Below, piece after piece: positions 48,909 to 57,672 of a stretch of DNA of 64,000 nucleotides. Positions within the stretch are counted from its first letter, which is position 1, and each line of letters starts with the position of its first letter. Under the pieces are notes generated by a model. That model did not search any database, was not told where the DNA came from, and was given only the letters and a program-made list of their open reading frames with translations. The translations under genes and the position numbers were made by a program. Source of the stretch: Bacillota bacterium (GTDB taxonomy: Bacteria > Bacillota > Limnochordia > Darwinibacteriales > DTU012); NCBI GenBank assembly GCA_012840925.1, contig DUVS01000008.1, forward strand, positions 1 to 64,000. The letters run 5' to 3'.

Positions 48909-49202
48909 GTGAGCATAGTGCCAACAAATACCAATCCTTTGGAGCAGATTAAGCTCAACCTGGATGCTTGTGTTGGTAAGAAGATCAGACTCAAGGCAAA
49001 CAAAGGACGTAAGAAAGTTGTGGAAGCAGAAGGCATCCTTGAGAACACTTACCCTAACATCTTCGTGATTAGGTTGGATAAATCCAGTGCTATCAAAAGG
49101 CTTTCTTACACGTATGCAGACATTTTGACTCAGACTGTTGAACTGACTGTTGACAATCACCGGATTGGAGTCGCCGCTTGTGGCACAGCTGAAGGTATGT
49201 AA
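48909..49202 (+). CDS. veg: Veg protein
   Basis: About 97 aa; core KLNLDACVGKKIRLKANKGRKKVVEAEGILENTYPNIFVIRLD...SYTYADILTQTVEL is the Veg signature. The start is one of several in-frame GTGs (48903, 48909, 48918) after AAGGAAGG; I use 48909. The track start is upstream of both promoters. In Bacillus, Veg is abundant and affects biofilm matrix expression and germination. The C-terminus is longer than in B. subtilis. Confidence 0.92.
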   Translation: MSIVPTNTNPLEQIKLNLDACVGKKIRLKANKGRKKVVEAEGILENTYPNIFVIRLDKSSAIKRLSYTYADILTQTVELTVDNHRIGVAACGTAEGM

Positions 49203-49227
49203 CAAACTGTATTAAAAAGCATCGTTA

Positions 49228-49260
49228 AGCATCACCGATCGAAAACGGTGCTTTTTTTTT
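49228..49260 (+). terminator. Terminator after veg
   Basis: Stem CACCG/CGGTG (extendable to AGCA/GCT with a bulged T) followed by TTTTTTTTT. Confidence 0.8.
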
Positions 49261-49300
49261 ATGCCCGTTCATAGTTTTTCTATTGAGAGGGCGTGAAAGC

Positions 49301-50566
49301 ATGCTGGGCAGAAAGAAAAACTTCAAGTTGGGGGCACGGGTTCTCAAACTGGGATCCCGCGGCAGTGATGTGGGCCAGCTGCAGCAAAGGTTGAAGGATT
49401 TTGGTTATGAACCGGGTCCGGTTGATCATATTTTTGGCTATTTGACTCAAGAAGCGCTCCAGTTTTTTCAGCGCGATTACCGGCTTAAAATCGACGGCAT
49501 TGCCGGTGAGGAAGTGTTTGCCTTGCTTAACCAGGCAAAACTGCCCATCACCCGCCGGGTGCATGTTGTCCAACCGGGCGAAACCTTAAGCAGTATTGCC
49601 GGACAATACCACGTGGGCCCCGAAGCCTTTTTTGATCATCACAAAAAGGACATATACCCGGGCCAGCAGCTGATTTTCTATGACCGGGAAGTGTGGGGAG
49701 TGCTGGGAGAGGGCATTCAGGCCCAAGAATCCTTCGCTGTCAATCAAGAACTGATGACCGGGGTGTTTTTTTCCATGAACCCAGAACAGGGAGTCCCCCG
49801 TTTCGTCCAGGCCATCAAGTGCCCAAAGATTGCCCAGATTGTATTTGACGATGCTGAACAGCTGATCAGCATCCACACCATCTTGACCAGGCGGAAAATG
49901 CGGAAAAGTTTCCTCCAGTTATGTCGGGAACTTGTGGCCAAAGCAGATGGGATTTGGCTTGGGTGGGAGCACATTTCCCGGGTTGACGGCTACCGGTATT
50001 TTAAGCTTTTACGTGCTGTAAAAAGACAGATCGGAGCCCGCCGCCTGATTATCACCCTAACCTGGGAAATGCCCCGCTGGAACCTTCTCGGCGGCATAGA
50101 CTTTGCTGCGGTCAGCAGAATTGTGGACCAGGTTGTGGTGAAACTGCCGCTGCCGGAATGGAACAATCCAATTCTGGACAAAAGTCGGTATGAGCAGGCG
50201 CTCCACCGGATGCTGAATTATGTGCCGGCATACAAAATTCTATTGGCGGTACCGGTTTATGCGTTAATGTGGAATCAGGCAGAACCTGACACCTGGCAGC
50301 GGCTCAGTTATGGCGAAGCCATGGCCAGAACTTTCCGCCACGGGGCACGGCTGGAGGCAGACAGTCAGGGCAAATCCTTTTACCGGTTTTTTCATCAACA
50401 AGCGGAGTGGCTGTTAAGGATCTCATCTTTGGAACAGTTGAATCAAATCCTGGCCTTGGCCAATCGTTACAATCTAGCCGGCATTGTCATCGACCGCATC
50501 GGTGAGGAAGATCAGCGGTTCTGGGCCAGGATCCGGAACCACTTCAGCATCAACAGAAATCTGTAA
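49301..50566 (+). CDS. PG-binding/LysM/GH18-like protein (spore cortex hydrolase-like)
   Basis: A 421-aa protein (ATG 49301, SD GAGAGGG). An N-terminal PG_binding_1 domain (KLGSRGSDVGQLQQRLKDFGYEPG, about 15-75) and one LysM (VHVVQPGETLSSIAGQYHV, about 85-130) precede a GH18-type barrel like YaaH/SleL. The catalytic strand DGIDLDWE of GH18 reads DGIWLGWE here (about 216-223): the first Asp and the catalytic Glu remain, two Asp are lost. No signal peptide is seen, as in several spore-coat-associated enzymes. It may be an altered N-acetylglucosaminidase or a binding protein. Confidence 0.75.
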   Translation: MLGRKKNFKLGARVLKLGSRGSDVGQLQQRLKDFGYEPGPVDHIFGYLTQEALQFFQRDYRLKIDGIAGEEVFALLNQAKLPITRRVHVVQPGETLSSIAGQYHVGPEAFFDHHKKDIYPGQQLIFYDREVWGVLGEGIQAQESFAVNQELMTGVFFSMNPEQGVPRFVQAIKCPKIAQIVFDDAEQLISIHTILTRRKMRKSFLQLCRELVAKADGIWLGWEHISRVDGYRYFKLLRAVKRQIGARRLIITLTWEMPRWNLLGGIDFAAVSRIVDQVVVKLPLPEWNNPILDKSRYEQALHRMLNYVPAYKILLAVPVYALMWNQAEPDTWQRLSYGEAMARTFRHGARLEADSQGKSFYRFFHQQAEWLLRISSLEQLNQILALANRYNLAGIVIDRIGEEDQRFWARIRNHFSINRNL

Positions 50567-50696
50567 AGGTTGTCACTTTGCAACTCAGCTTTGGTTACTT
50601 TGTAACATCTTTTTGGACGATGTGTCATATATATAACTGAATTGTGGCGTAAGCACAAGGGGTAAACATAAGGGGTAAATACAAGGGGGGAACAAA

Positions 50697-52292
50697 ATGA
50701 GTCTCAACATAAAAGAAGAAGTTTTACATGTGGAGAGTCTGGTAGGTGAGAATTCAGCCCAAGCGGTACTCCAGACAACACTGGATCTGTCAGGATCAGC
50801 TCCCAGTATCGGCAGGATCGTCTGGATCAAACCAACAGCCATAGTCAGCGATGCAGCGGCAGCCACAGATAAAGTCAATTTAGAGGGGTACATTGATCTG
50901 AAACTAGTCTATGTTGCGGAAGACTTCGATGGTGAACCGCCAAATTATCAAGTGGTCTCATACCGTCAGGCAATTACCTTCAGCGATTATGTAGAGGTCA
51001 TTGGTGCGGAAGAAGGGATGCTGGTCCAAGCCAAGGCCGAGCTTTTGGGCCTGGAATGGGCGCTGAAGTCCGACCAGAGGACAGTGGACGTAGATGTACT
51101 GGTGCAGTTCTCTGCAAGGGTAAAAAAGCAGCATTGCATTCAAGCCGTCACAAATGCCAGCGTCAAGCCACCAAAGAAACTGGCAGTCGAAGAAGGTGTT
51201 TTTACGATCCAATCCATGTTGAAGACCGCCACTACTGCATTGAGTGTGGAGCGAGAGTTGGCAGTGGAAACGGAAGATCAGATCAAATTTGTTTTGAACG
51301 CACAAGTCAAACCTCGGATCGAAGCGACTCAAGTTGAACAAAACCAGATTACCCTATCCGGCAATCTTGATCTGCATCTAATCTATCTGAATGAAGAGAG
51401 TCATATTCAATCCTGGGCCTATCCAAGAGCATTCCCATTCACGGTCAGTGTTCCAAACGATACCAAGACTGCAGAAATTGCCGTGAGGCCAGAAGTCATG
51501 GCTGATCTGAAAGTAGACGCAAATCTGGCAAACAACAGCTTTTCTCTAGCCGGCGATCTGCGGTTTAAACTGGATCTGTATGAGTCGAAACAAATCCGGA
51601 TTGTTAATGCCTTGACCGGATCCGGAGGTCTGGTCGTTGAAAGCCGGACCGAAACCGTGATGCTTGATAATGTAGTGAATGAGAAAAGCCAACAAGCGGC
51701 AGCCCAAGGTGTCATCGAACTGACCAGTAATTATCCGCCGATCAGAGAAATTGTTGTTTCTGAAGGCAAAGTGGTCAACGTGGATTACCGTGTCGACGAT
51801 GATAAAGTCTTTGTTGAAGGGGCAATCAGTATCGATGTCACATATCTTGCCCATACAGAAGACGAACATAAACCGTTGTACAGGGCGTCCTTCAGCAATG
51901 CGGTGCCGTTTCAACAGGTGATTGCCATTGGCGGGGTTCAGCCGGGCATGGTTGCGGAGCTGGACATTGATGTTGTGCAGATTAATCTCGATCTTATCAA
52001 CCGGGAGACCATTGAGGCAGATATTACCTACCGGAGCCAGCTGAAGGTGATTGAGCCAGTGCAGCGAGATATTGTGGTTGAGGCCGTGGAAGTGCCGCCG
52101 CTGGAAGAAGATCCGCCTACGATCACCTATGTATTCGTCCATGAGACTGATACCTTATGGAAATTGTCACGGCAGTATCATACCTCTTTGGAGGCGATCC
52201 TTGAGGCCAACTCATGGCTGCGGGAGCGGGAGCCGATGCGGCTTCTGCCGGGAGATAAACTCTGCATCCCCCGGAAGACCTTGACGGCATAG
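50697..52292 (+). CDS. SPOCS (DUF3794) and LysM protein
   Basis: A 531-aa protein with three DUF3794/SPOCS domains (roughly 1-150, 165-320, 320-460; each with a VEG.I.I.V.YL.-type strand such as NLEGYIDLKLVYVA, LSGNLDLHLIYLN, VEGAISIDVTYLA). A C-terminal LysM domain follows (TDTLWKLSRQYHTSLEAILEAN...LLPGDKLCIP). SPOCS proteins are spore-coat/envelope associated in Bacillota. No signal peptide. The leader carries three imperfect copies of an AAGGGG-containing repeat just before the ATG. Confidence 0.85.
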   Translation: MSLNIKEEVLHVESLVGENSAQAVLQTTLDLSGSAPSIGRIVWIKPTAIVSDAAAATDKVNLEGYIDLKLVYVAEDFDGEPPNYQVVSYRQAITFSDYVEVIGAEEGMLVQAKAELLGLEWALKSDQRTVDVDVLVQFSARVKKQHCIQAVTNASVKPPKKLAVEEGVFTIQSMLKTATTALSVERELAVETEDQIKFVLNAQVKPRIEATQVEQNQITLSGNLDLHLIYLNEESHIQSWAYPRAFPFTVSVPNDTKTAEIAVRPEVMADLKVDANLANNSFSLAGDLRFKLDLYESKQIRIVNALTGSGGLVVESRTETVMLDNVVNEKSQQAAAQGVIELTSNYPPIREIVVSEGKVVNVDYRVDDDKVFVEGAISIDVTYLAHTEDEHKPLYRASFSNAVPFQQVIAIGGVQPGMVAELDIDVVQINLDLINRETIEADITYRSQLKVIEPVQRDIVVEAVEVPPLEEDPPTITYVFVHETDTLWKLSRQYHTSLEAILEANSWLREREPMRLLPGDKLCIPRKTLTA

Positions 52293-52306
52293 GCTTTGAA
52301 TAACGG

Positions 52307-52330
52307 AAATGGGTCGCACCGACCCATTTT
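52307..52330 (+). terminator. Terminator after the SPOCS/LysM gene
   Basis: Perfect stem AAATGGGTCG/CGACCCATTT with a three-base loop CAC, followed by TAATTT. Confidence 0.8.
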
Positions 52331-52392
52331 AATTTGCCAAAAAAGGGCAATACTATGACGGCACAAGTCTGACTAACAGAGGAGGTAATTAA

Positions 52393-52824
52393 ATGCTGGC
52401 ATTGCTGGCAGCAGCTGTTTCCGGTGTTGCCATGGCAATTCAAGGTTCATTAAACACGGCTTTGAGCAAAAAAATTGGCCTTGTGCCGGGAACCTTTATC
52501 GTCCATCTGGTGGGAACCGGGTTCGCCCTCGTGCTGCTGTTGTTTGGCGTGGGCAAATCACAGTGGGAGATGCTAAAGCAGGTGCCCTGGTATAATTTCA
52601 TTGGCGGGATTCTTGGTGTGGGAATTGTGTATGGAGTGATGGTAAGTATTGAGAAAACCGGAGTGGCAGCGGCGACTACTGCCATTATTGTCGGTCAGGT
52701 ATCCATGGCTGCTCTTGTTGATCATCTGGGTTTGTTTGGCCTGGAGCCGATTCCATTTAACTGGTGGAAAGGGATCGGGATTGGATTAATGGCTGTAAGT
52801 GCCTGGCTGCTTTTACACCGGTGA
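52393..52824 (+). CDS. YdcZ-like small transporter (DUF606, DMT superfamily)
   Basis: A 143-aa protein with about five membrane helices (LLAAAVSGVAMAIQGSLNTAL, FIVHLVGTGFALVLLLFGV, FIGGILGVGIVYGVMVSI, ending GIGLMAVSAWLLLHR). The QG.LN...L motif of the first helix is typical of DUF606. Usually works as a half-size DMT transporter; substrate unknown. SD AGAGGAGG precedes the ATG. Confidence 0.82.
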   Translation: MLALLAAAVSGVAMAIQGSLNTALSKKIGLVPGTFIVHLVGTGFALVLLLFGVGKSQWEMLKQVPWYNFIGGILGVGIVYGVMVSIEKTGVAAATTAIIVGQVSMAALVDHLGLFGLEPIPFNWWKGIGIGLMAVSAWLLLHR

Positions 52825-52896
52825 AAAACGATCCACCAATAAATGCAGGAAAATTCACCCACATGCTGAATAATTGTAACGTAATGGGGTGAATAC

Positions 52897-53760
52897 ATGC
52901 GGTCAATTGTGGTCAAAGCCCATGGCAAGATCAACCTAAGCCTGGATGTGATCGGGCGCTACAGCAATGGTTATCATCAGATTCGCAGTGTGATGCAGTC
53001 GATTAGTCTCGCAGACAAACTAACGGTTGTGAGGACAGATACGGGGCTGGACTTACAGACTAGCATCAACATGGCGCCAACCCATGAAAACTTGGCCTAT
53101 CAAGCGGCGGAGCTGTTTTTCAAAGCGGCGCAGCTTAGATGGGGCGCGAAGATCTTATTGGAAAAGAACCTGCCGATAGCAGCAGGTCTAGCTGGGGGCA
53201 GTGCTGATGCAGCTGCCGTATTATGGGCATTGAATCAGCTGTATCAAGCCCCGTTTAGTTTGCCTGAGCTTAAGAAACTAGCTGTGCAGCTAGGTGCCGA
53301 TGTAGCCTTTTGCCTTCAAGGGGGAACCTTGTTAGCGGAAGGTATCGGGGATCAACTCACTGAACTCCCACCAATTGGCCATTTTGAATTCGTCCTGGTA
53401 AAGCCCAATCCTGCAATCAGTACAAGAGCAGTTTATCAAGCCTTGAACCCAAGTACTTTCGGTGATCGCTATACCAGCAGACTTGTTCAAGCACTGCAGG
53501 AGGGACAAGATATAACTTGTTGTTTTGGCAACGCCTTGGAATCAATCAGCACAGAGTTGGTTCCGGAGATTGGCTTATGGCGGGAACGACTGGTACAAGC
53601 CGGAGCGAAAGCCAGTTTCATGTCCGGCAGCGGCCCGACAGTGGTCGGCGTTTTCACTTCATCAAAGTTGGCCGAAGGGTTTGTTCAGCTTTGGCAGGGT
53701 CAGTGCTGGATGACGATCACTCAACCATGGACTGTCGGGATCTCAGTTGTAAAGGAATAG
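52897..53760 (+). CDS. ispE: 4-diphosphocytidyl-2-C-methyl-D-erythritol kinase
   Basis: A 287-aa GHMP kinase of the MEP isoprenoid pathway. N-terminus VKAHGKINLSLDVIGRYSNGYHQIRSVMQSI, ATP loop LPIAAGLAGGSADAAAVLWALN, and a C-terminal MSGSGPTVVGVF. Start of the conserved ispE-(nucleotidyltransferase)-purR run; the spacing to the next gene is 13 bp. Confidence 0.96.
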   Translation: MRSIVVKAHGKINLSLDVIGRYSNGYHQIRSVMQSISLADKLTVVRTDTGLDLQTSINMAPTHENLAYQAAELFFKAAQLRWGAKILLEKNLPIAAGLAGGSADAAAVLWALNQLYQAPFSLPELKKLAVQLGADVAFCLQGGTLLAEGIGDQLTELPPIGHFEFVLVKPNPAISTRAVYQALNPSTFGDRYTSRLVQALQEGQDITCCFGNALESISTELVPEIGLWRERLVQAGAKASFMSGSGPTVVGVFTSSKLAEGFVQLWQGQCWMTITQPWTVGISVVKE

Positions 53761-53773
53761 AGGTGGCACATTA

Positions 53774-54526
53774 ATGCAAGTCGATGCGATAGTCCTTGCA
53801 GGTGCGAAAAACGATGGTAAATTACAGGAAGTCAGTTCCAGCCCTTACGAAGCGCTAATCCTGATCAATGACAAGCCGATGGTGAGCTATGTAGTTGAGG
53901 CTCTGAGAAACTCGGCCCAGGTAAACAGGATTGTTGTGGTCGGCTATGCCGAGTTTAAGGAGTACATGGATGACGGTGTCGTTTTGCTGGAATGCGGCCA
54001 GTCTCTGGTGGAAAACATTGAAATTGGCATGGACTATCTGGGGGCGGAAAATCATGTGCTGGTTGTGACTTCCGATATTCCCATGCTGACTTCTGCAGCA
54101 GTTGATGATTTCCTTACCCGCTGCCGGGACCATACTCAAGATTTGTTTTATCCGATTGTCAGCAAGGAAGTGAATGAAGCTGTCTACCCTGGTGTGGGGC
54201 GGACATATGTGAAGATAAAAGATGGTACATTTACAGGCGGTAATATGGTGTTGGTTGCACCCAAATTTATCCAAGAATCCCAGCAAGTGATTCATCGAGT
54301 GGTAGCGCTGCGGAAAAAACCGTTTGAGATTGTCAAACTACTGGGTTTCCGAATCCTGATCAAGTTTATTTTCCGCTGTCTTACCATTGCGGAGGTTGAA
54401 CGAAGAGTCAAGCATCTTTTTGGAATCAATGCCAAAGCGGTTATTACCTCGTATCCTCAGATCGGCACCGATGTGGACAAACCCAGTGATTGGGAGCTGG
54501 CTCAAAGGATCCTAAGCCAGCAGTAA
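53774..54526 (+). CDS. MobA-like nucleotidyltransferase family protein
   Basis: A 250-aa NTP-transferase-like protein. The N-terminal nucleotide loop reads VDAIVLAGAKNDGKL, a variant of the LAGG.S.R.G loop. KPMVSYVVEAL and VVTSDIPMLTSAAVDDFL (metal-binding Asp region) fit the MobA-like fold. Members of this group often lie beside ispE and purR in Clostridia. The substrate is unknown. The C-terminal third (FRILIKFIFRCLTIAEVERRV) is family-specific. Confidence 0.82.
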   Translation: MQVDAIVLAGAKNDGKLQEVSSSPYEALILINDKPMVSYVVEALRNSAQVNRIVVVGYAEFKEYMDDGVVLLECGQSLVENIEIGMDYLGAENHVLVVTSDIPMLTSAAVDDFLTRCRDHTQDLFYPIVSKEVNEAVYPGVGRTYVKIKDGTFTGGNMVLVAPKFIQESQQVIHRVVALRKKPFEIVKLLGFRILIKFIFRCLTIAEVERRVKHLFGINAKAVITSYPQIGTDVDKPSDWELAQRILSQQ

Positions 54527-54542
54527 AGTCAGGAGGTGGGCT

Positions 54543-55355
54543 ATGCGCCGGAGTCACCGCATTGCAATTATAACCAAAATTCTTAGTGAGCATCCCCATC
54601 AGCTGTTCTCCTTATCCGATTTCGCCCAGATGTTTGGAGCAGCAAAGTCAACCCTCAGTGAAGACCTGGCAGTGATCAAAGAAGCGTTTGCCGAGAAGGA
54701 GCTGGGAAAGGTTGAAACGCTGCCCGGAGCGGCCGGGGGAGTGCGGTATGTGCCAAAGTTATCCCGCACTGAGTTGTTCACACGCATTGATCGGCTCTGC
54801 CAGAAGCTTTCGGACCCCGGACGAATTCTTCCTGGCGGATTTCTTTATCTAAGTGACCTGACTTCTGATCCCGTAGTGATTCGTGAGATTGGTGAAATAT
54901 TTGCCGCGTATTTCGCCGGTTTGGATCCTCAGTATATCGTAACGGTGGAGACAAGCGGAATTCCATTGGCATTAGCCACGGCCCATTACTTGAATGTCCC
55001 CATGGTGGTTGTGCGCCGGATCTCACAAGTCAGTGAGGGTTCTGTTGTTACGGTCAACTATGTTGCCGGATCTTCACAGCGGATCCAGACCATGTCCCTT
55101 GCCCGGAGAGCTTTGCCTGTCGGTTCGCGGGTGCTGCTGGTGGATGATTTCATGCGGGCTGGAGGCACACTGCGGGGACTGGCAGAGCTAATGGCAGAAT
55201 TTGAGTCGCAAGTGGTGGGGACCGGCGTTCTAATCGAAATGGAACAACCCTCAGCGAAGCTGGTGGAGGATTATGTGTCCTTTATCAGTCTGGAGCAGAT
55301 TGATTCAACCAATCAGGTTGTCAAAGCAGAACCTGCCCCTTGGATTAAGCCCTAG
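54543..55355 (+). CDS. purR: Purine operon repressor PurR
   Basis: A 270-aa Gram-positive PurR: an N-terminal winged helix (RSHRIAIITKILSEHPHQLFSLSDFAQMFGAAKSTLSEDL) and a phosphoribosyltransferase-like domain with the PRPP motif VLLVDDFMRAGGTLRGL. It represses purine genes and is relieved by PRPP. SD AGGAGG. The stop lies in a terminator. Confidence 0.95.
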   Translation: MRRSHRIAIITKILSEHPHQLFSLSDFAQMFGAAKSTLSEDLAVIKEAFAEKELGKVETLPGAAGGVRYVPKLSRTELFTRIDRLCQKLSDPGRILPGGFLYLSDLTSDPVVIREIGEIFAAYFAGLDPQYIVTVETSGIPLALATAHYLNVPMVVVRRISQVSEGSVVTVNYVAGSSQRIQTMSLARRALPVGSRVLLVDDFMRAGGTLRGLAELMAEFESQVVGTGVLIEMEQPSAKLVEDYVSFISLEQIDSTNQVVKAEPAPWIKP

Positions 55356-55376
55356 CGCCCAGCAGGGCTTTTCTTT
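55347..55376 (+). terminator. Terminator after purR
   Basis: Stem AAGCCCT/AGGGCTT, 10-nt loop, then TTCTTTTT. It includes the purR stop codon. The 210 bp from here to the next gene shows nothing I can name. Confidence 0.8.
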
Positions 55377-55589
55377 TTGGCAGCAAAAGACAGAAAATTG
55401 CAAAATCATACAACCCTTCTGCAGGCTCAATCTGGCTGTAAACATTATCACATTATTACTTAACATTTATCCATTTATTTTTTCCAGTCTGGGTGTTAAG
55501 ATACAGTTGCAATAATCAATTTACCTGGTAACCTTTTCCGCAACCGCACAGAGCTGAACACCTCCGGAGAAACAAAAGGAGTATATTCG

Positions 55590-57668
55590 ATGAAATTCAA
55601 GGTCGAAAAACTTGCTCGATATCAGCGCCTGCAAGAACCGGTAACTGCAGCCATGCCAATTCCCAAGGCTGCTCTGAGGGATGCTGCTGATGTACAAGTC
55701 TACTGTGGTGAACAGCTATTACCAACCCAGTCACGCATCACAGCTGTTTGGCCTGATGGCAGTATCAAATGGCTGTTGATTAATTTTCTCGCTGATCTTC
55801 CTGCCAACAGTGCTCAGGAATTTGAGCTTCGGTTTACAAAGTCCACAGCACAACCTCTGGTTCCTGTATTGGTTGCAGAACATGAGCACCGCTTGCAGCT
55901 TCGCACCGGAGATCTGGTGGTTACCCTTGCGGATCCAGCTGACGGAGGGCTCTTTCACGAGGCAGTCTACAAAGGCTGGCGTCTTGATCACCGCAGTATG
56001 GCAGAACTTGGGGTCTTGAAGGATGGGCAAAGATATTATACGGTTATTACAAAACCAGGATGGTCTATGATTGAATCCGGGCCGGTCCGGGCAGTATTGG
56101 AGGCTTCGGGTACACACCTGAACGCTGACGGAGCCAAAGTCCTGGATTTTTTGGTACGGATTTATGCTTTTGCCGGGAAACCATGGCTGTGGATTGATTA
56201 CCAAGTGATTAATCGAAGTGAAGCCGATCTTGAACTTTCAGGATTAGGCTGGCATCTTAACCTCAATCCCCATGCAGCGCCGGTCCGGACTGCTGTGGCA
56301 GTGTCGAACTACAGAACCACTATCAGATCGAGTGAAGCGGGAGATGCTTTAGAGCACAAAATTGACGCCGAACAGATCCTATATGAACCTAACGAGCAGA
56401 TCCCGGAAACTCTTTACGGTACTTTTTGGGCAGATTGGAACGGTGCTCAAGGTGGAGTTGCCGTCACAATTTACCAGGCACACCAAAACTTTCCAAAACG
56501 ATTGGCAGCAGCGAAGACCGGGCTCGATGTGGAGTTACGTTTCGACAAACCTTTGCGGACGGGGATTTCCGGGCCTTTTGCCAAGAATTTCCAGAATGGT
56601 TGGGAAAACGAATTCATTGGTGCGAAGCCGTTTTTCGTGGCTGAAGGGTTAACCTTTATCAACTGCGGCAGCGATTTGATTTACGCCGGTGCTATGCTCT
56701 ATTCCTTTACTGGAAACGAAAAACCACTGCAGTGGGCCAAAACCCTGGCCCAGCAGTATGTCAATGCCCGAGATCCCGTTACCAAACTGGGCGCTTTTCA
56801 ATACAGTCAATCCCGTAATCAAGCCGGGCCACCGGACGATCCCGACAACATTCAATATGCCTGGCAGACATCAGGTGATCGGGCTCAGCGTCAGTTTGGC
56901 CATGAATTCGGTGATCTCGCCCTGGAGGGCAGATTCCTTCATAAAGAACACGATGAAATCTATGGCAAGAATGCCATTATCCAACTGCAGATTGCTGAAA
57001 TGCTAGAGGATGCGGGACAGGAATTTCTAAGCTGGACCCATGAAGGGCTGCGGGCGTTTGCTCAGTATGCTTATAACATGGAAGAGAGCACAGTAAAACC
57101 AATGTGGAGCGATGGCACCGATCTGTCCGGCTATCAGCTGAAGCGTTCAGGATATTACGGAGAACAGGGAACAGTTCTGCTGCCAAGGCGAGCCGGAAGC
57201 ATTTACCTCTTATCATTTGCCCTGGGCTATCGCCTCACTCAGGATCCCTTGCTCTGGAAGGTTGCACGGCGGGTAGCCATGGATCATCAATTGGGGGATC
57301 TGGGTGTTCAGCCGGGAGAAGAGATGGATCTGAACATGGCCACACCCAATGCAGATCCGGTAGCCTTGTTCAGCCTGTTGGATATTTATCGTGGGACACA
57401 TGAAACAGCTTATTTGGAACTTGCCTGCCGCATCGGAGACAACATCATTGGCCAGTACTTCAATGAAGGGTTCTTTGCGGGCAAAAACAATATCTATGCT
57501 CCAACTGATTCTGAGGAAGCTTTTGCCTTGATCGCGCTGGAGACAGCTGTTCGTGGTGATTGGGATGCAGTGCCCCGGTATAACTCAGGGCGGGGCTTTA
57601 TTCACGGCAACTATGACGGTTACGGCAGAACCTACGATAAAGTAGTATTTTGGCAGCAGGCCAAATAG
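55590..57668 (+). CDS. RIFT-barrel polysaccharide lyase-like protein (PcRGLX/YetA type)
   Basis: A 692-aa protein. The N-terminal RIFT-barrel is recognised from PVTAAMPIPKAALRDAADVQVY and AVWPDGSIKWLLINFLADLPAN, typical of the exo-rhamnogalacturonan lyase-like (PcRGLX/YetA) family. The central beta-sandwich (about 90-330) and a C-terminal helical toroid (about 370-690: YAWQTSGDRAQRQFGHEFGD) follow. It lacks a signal peptide, so it would act on imported oligosaccharides. The convergent AraC gene may regulate it. Exact substrate unknown. Confidence 0.7.
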   Translation: MKFKVEKLARYQRLQEPVTAAMPIPKAALRDAADVQVYCGEQLLPTQSRITAVWPDGSIKWLLINFLADLPANSAQEFELRFTKSTAQPLVPVLVAEHEHRLQLRTGDLVVTLADPADGGLFHEAVYKGWRLDHRSMAELGVLKDGQRYYTVITKPGWSMIESGPVRAVLEASGTHLNADGAKVLDFLVRIYAFAGKPWLWIDYQVINRSEADLELSGLGWHLNLNPHAAPVRTAVAVSNYRTTIRSSEAGDALEHKIDAEQILYEPNEQIPETLYGTFWADWNGAQGGVAVTIYQAHQNFPKRLAAAKTGLDVELRFDKPLRTGISGPFAKNFQNGWENEFIGAKPFFVAEGLTFINCGSDLIYAGAMLYSFTGNEKPLQWAKTLAQQYVNARDPVTKLGAFQYSQSRNQAGPPDDPDNIQYAWQTSGDRAQRQFGHEFGDLALEGRFLHKEHDEIYGKNAIIQLQIAEMLEDAGQEFLSWTHEGLRAFAQYAYNMEESTVKPMWSDGTDLSGYQLKRSGYYGEQGTVLLPRRAGSIYLLSFALGYRLTQDPLLWKVARRVAMDHQLGDLGVQPGEEMDLNMATPNADPVALFSLLDIYRGTHETAYLELACRIGDNIIGQYFNEGFFAGKNNIYAPTDSEEAFALIALETAVRGDWDAVPRYNSGRGFIHGNYDGYGRTYDKVVFWQQAK

Positions 57669-57672
57669 AGGG

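Noticed and set aside
49978-49991. Noc-like ATTTCCCGGGTTGA in the GH18-like gene
   Set aside because: The right half does not match (10 of 14), so palindromic binding is unlikely.
55377-55589. Possible small gene or RNA between purR and the lyase gene
   Set aside because: AT-rich stretch with stops in all relevant frames beyond a short ORF; no SD-supported start or clear structure.
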